Assembly (NCBI GenBank): GCA_026985785.1
Contig: JALSPT010000247.1
Coordinates: 1 to 24,871, forward strand
Source: Anaerolineales bacterium
GTDB lineage: Bacteria; Chloroflexota; Anaerolineae; Anaerolineales; DRMV01
Direction of reading: 5' to 3'
Length of the DNA stretch: 24,871 nucleotides
Below are positions 23,314 through 24,871 of the stretch, piece after piece. A program made the position numbers and the translations under genes. Numbering within the stretch: the first letter of the stretch is position 1; each line of letters opens with the position of its first letter. The notes under the pieces were generated by a model. The model was not told the origin of the DNA, ran no database searches, and was given only the letters and a program-made list of their open reading frames with translations.

Positions 23314-24075
23314 TCACTCCAAAATGGCGACCACGCGGGCCGGCCCGGCGCTGCCGCCTTGAATTTTCAGCGGGAAGCAAGCCACCTTGAAGCCAAAGGG
23401 GGGCAGTTGGTCGAGGTTGACCAGCCGTTCGATCTGGGAATAAGGGAGATCGACCTGATGGGCTGCCCAAAAGACGCCCGGCTCCCCGGCCTGAAGCGCT
23501 TTCTGCGCCTGCAGGTCGAGCGGCTCGTCCCATCCCCAGGCGTCGATGCCCATCACCCGGATGCCCTGCTCGTACAGCCAGATGGTGGCTTCTGCCGTCA
23601 CGCCGGGGCCGCGGAACAGATAATCGGGGGCATTGTAGAATTTGTCCTGGCCGGTGCGCACCAGCACGATGTCCAACGGTTTGAGAGTGTAGCCGATGCG
23701 GTCAAGTTCCTTTTGGATGTCCTCGGCAGTCACCGGGTCGCCCTTGGTTTTGTGTGTCATATCCAGCACCACGCCGTCGCTGAAAAACCACTCCAGCGGC
23801 AGTTGGTCGATGGTGGGGGCGGATTGGCCCTGGATGGTGCTGTTGTAGTGATAGGGCGCGTCGACGTGCGTGCTGTCGTGGGTGCCCAGGCGGGTGATGG
23901 TCTCGGTCGCCCAGCCTTCGCCGTGGCGGAAAAGCGAGGGCGGCACCTTGAGCAAGGCTTGCGCCTGGGCAGCGCCGGCTTTGTGGTCGTGGTACTCGAT
24001 TTCGATGCGTAAGAAAGGCGGCGTGGTTTCCGGACTGGGGGCAATGGGAGCGGAAAGGTCGACAAAGCGGGACAT
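23314..24075 (-). CDS. Cyclase-family hydrolase (kynurenine formamidase-like)
   Basis: A 253-aa protein. The metal-binding motif H-x3-H-x-D-x-P-x-H is complete in THDSTHVDAPYHY (His66, His70, Asp72, His76). Other blocks: VDLSAPIAPSPETTPPF at the N-terminus, DIVLVRTGQDKFY, and GIRVMGIDAWGWDEP. Family members hydrolyse amides or lactones (KynB formanilide hydrolysis, isatin hydrolase). The substrate cannot be named. Start at ATG 24075 has an AGGAGGA site; the in-frame extension upstream overlaps the previous gene and has no domain. It is coupled to the FAH-family gene downstream. Confidence 0.9.
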   Translation of the reverse strand: MSRFVDLSAPIAPSPETTPPFLRIEIEYHDHKAGAAQAQALLKVPPSLFRHGEGWATETITRLGTHDSTHVDAPYHYNSTIQGQSAPTIDQLPLEWFFSDGVVLDMTHKTKGDPVTAEDIQKELDRIGYTLKPLDIVLVRTGQDKFYNAPDYLFRGPGVTAEATIWLYEQGIRVMGIDAWGWDEPLDLQAQKALQAGEPGVFWAAHQVDLPYSQIERLVNLDQLPPFGFKVACFPLKIQGGSAGPARVVAILE

Positions 24076-24088
24076 GAGGGTTCCTCCT

Positions 24089-24613
24089 TCAGGTGGATCG
24101 GGCCAGGACGAGCAAGACTGCGCCCAAGAATAGTGTGAACAAACCGATGAGGCGGATGGCTTGGCCGCTGAAGCCGAAAAAAGCCTTCGTGCGGGGATGC
24201 AGGGGGATGGTATAGACGGCCAGTCGGCTGCCGTCGGGCAAGATGCGATAAATCCACAGCGCACCGCTCGCCTGACCAGGGGCCACGCTGCGCAGGCTCC
24301 AGCGCAGTTGCGCCTGCTGGCCGGGGGCGAGTGTGAGGCGAGAGGTGCCCTTGGGCTGGGCTTCCAGGCCGCTGAAACGCAGGGAAACCTCCACCTGGGC
24401 CGGCGAGGCGGCGTTGGCCGGGGAGCGCAAGCGCAGGCGGGCGGTGGCGGTATCGCCCAGGCGGAGCGCACGCGGCGCGGTAAAAGCGACCTCGGGCCCG
24501 TCGTCCCACCACAGCGCGGCGGTTGTCTTTTGGTGCGGCAAGGGGTACAACCCCCACCCCAACATCACCAACCCCGCGAGAACGAACAGGCGGCCAAGCC
24601 AACGAGTGAGCAT
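24089..24613 (-). CDS. Membrane-anchored extracytoplasmic protein, unknown function
   Basis: A 174-aa protein with an N-terminal hydrophobic helix (about residues 8-23), a beta-rich middle of alternating hydrophobic residues (about 40-145, including GDTATARLRLRSP and SLRFSGLEAQP, Ig-like in character), and a C-terminal membrane helix (about 151-171). The middle would lie outside the cell. No family recognised. Start at ATG 24613 fits the signal-anchor helix and has GAGGA upstream; the in-frame ATG at 24673 lies beyond a putative promoter. It begins a unit with the cyclase (13 bp downstream), but nothing links the functions. Confidence 0.72.
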   Translation of the reverse strand: MLTRWLGRLFVLAGLVMLGWGLYPLPHQKTTAALWWDDGPEVAFTAPRALRLGDTATARLRLRSPANAASPAQVEVSLRFSGLEAQPKGTSRLTLAPGQQAQLRWSLRSVAPGQASGALWIYRILPDGSRLAVYTIPLHPRTKAFFGFSGQAIRLIGLFTLFLGAVLLVLARST

Positions 24614-24620
24614 CGTCCTC

Positions 24621-24628
24621 ATTTTACC
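24621..24628 (-). promoter_or_regulatory. Putative -10 element (GGTAAAAT)
   Basis: The minus strand reads GGTAAAAT, ending seven bases upstream of the ATG at 24613. It is similar to the GGTACAAT boxes elsewhere and implies a very short or absent leader. Confidence 0.35.
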
Positions 24629-24665
24629 GCGCTTGCGCAAAGCCGAGAAATAGAGGAAAATAGAA

Positions 24666-24866
24666 GGGTGCACTCAAATGTTGTAGATAAGGCTATCGTA
24701 TGGCCAGATCTCTCCCCACCCCCTGGCGGAGGCTGTCCTTCGTGAGGACAGCCTCCGCCTTCCCCCCTCCCCTCCCTTCAGTAAGGGAGGGGAGGGGGAG
24801 GCCGCCGTAGGCGGCGGGGGAGGAGTGAGATCCTGAAAAGTGCTTCTACGACATTTGCTTGCACCC
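24666..24866. mobile_element. MITE-like non-coding element with terminal inverted repeats
   Basis: A 22-base left end (24666-24687, starting GGGTGCA) and right end (24845-24866, ending TGCACCC) are inverted repeats matching at 19 of 22 positions. Inside, GATCTC (24707-24712) mirrors GAGATC (24827-24832). Three hairpins follow: 15-bp perfect stem 24725-24739/24745-24759, 16-bp stem 24763-24778/24783-24798, and 6-bp stem 24801-24806/24810-24815. No coding frame is evident. The window ends five bases after the element, so a target duplication cannot be verified. AAAAT occurs near both ends. Confidence 0.65.
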
Positions 24867-24871
24867 AAAAT

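Overview
The window is GC-rich, densely coded bacterial DNA with tight operons (many 4-base ATGA overlaps) and no rRNA, tRNA, phage or CRISPR locus. Gene content (MutS2, DUF1232 protein, SdhC/SdhD-type anchors, SorC regulator, stand-alone PTS proteins) and long hairpin-rich intergenic repeats suggest a member of the Chloroflexota, perhaps Anaerolineae-like. That assignment is an inference from gene style, not from a marker gene.

Layout. 1-690 (+) is the C-terminal end of mutS2. 697-4697 (-) is a housekeeping group read yebC, ruvC, ruvA, a small membrane protein, proC, and a secreted cysteine-peptidase-like protein. 4934-5565 (+) is a two-gene unit (DUF1232 protein and a two-helix membrane protein). 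fmt (-) follows. 6599-7030 is a non-coding stretch with two tandem copies of a three-hairpin repeat.

7031-18184 (-) is the centre of interest: a 14-gene glycerol/dihydroxyacetone operon read glpF, dhaK, dhaL, glpK, glpA, sdhB-like, sdhC-like, sdhD-like, a 72-aa membrane protein, a methyltransferase, dhaM, ptsH (HPr), a SorC-family regulator, ptsI (EI). A good promoter (TTGACA, 17 bp, TAACAT) and a palindrome just downstream of it lie before glpF. Glycerol would enter through GlpF, be phosphorylated by GlpK and be oxidised by GlpA to DHAP. Dihydroxyacetone would be phosphorylated by DhaK-DhaL, with phosphate relayed from PEP through EI, HPr and DhaM. The striking point is that GlpA is short (390 aa, without the C-terminal extension of E. 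coli GlpA), there is no GlpB or GlpC, and the position is instead followed by a complete succinate-dehydrogenase-type iron-sulfur subunit and two cytochrome b anchors with no SdhA. I propose a hybrid glycerol-3-phosphate:quinone oxidoreductase: a GlpA head on a complex II-type electron arm.

18460-21048 (-) is clpB with a textbook terminator. 21049-21504 and 22150-22265 hold octamer repeats, a third diverged copy of the hairpin repeat, and CGCAGAT-type repeats in opposite orientation on the two sides of an MBL-fold hydrolase gene. 22266-24613 (-) is a three-gene unit: membrane-anchored protein, cyclase-family hydrolase, FAH-family enzyme. At the right edge, 24666-24866 is a ~200-bp non-coding element with 22-bp imperfect terminal inverted repeats and three internal hairpins, resembling a MITE.
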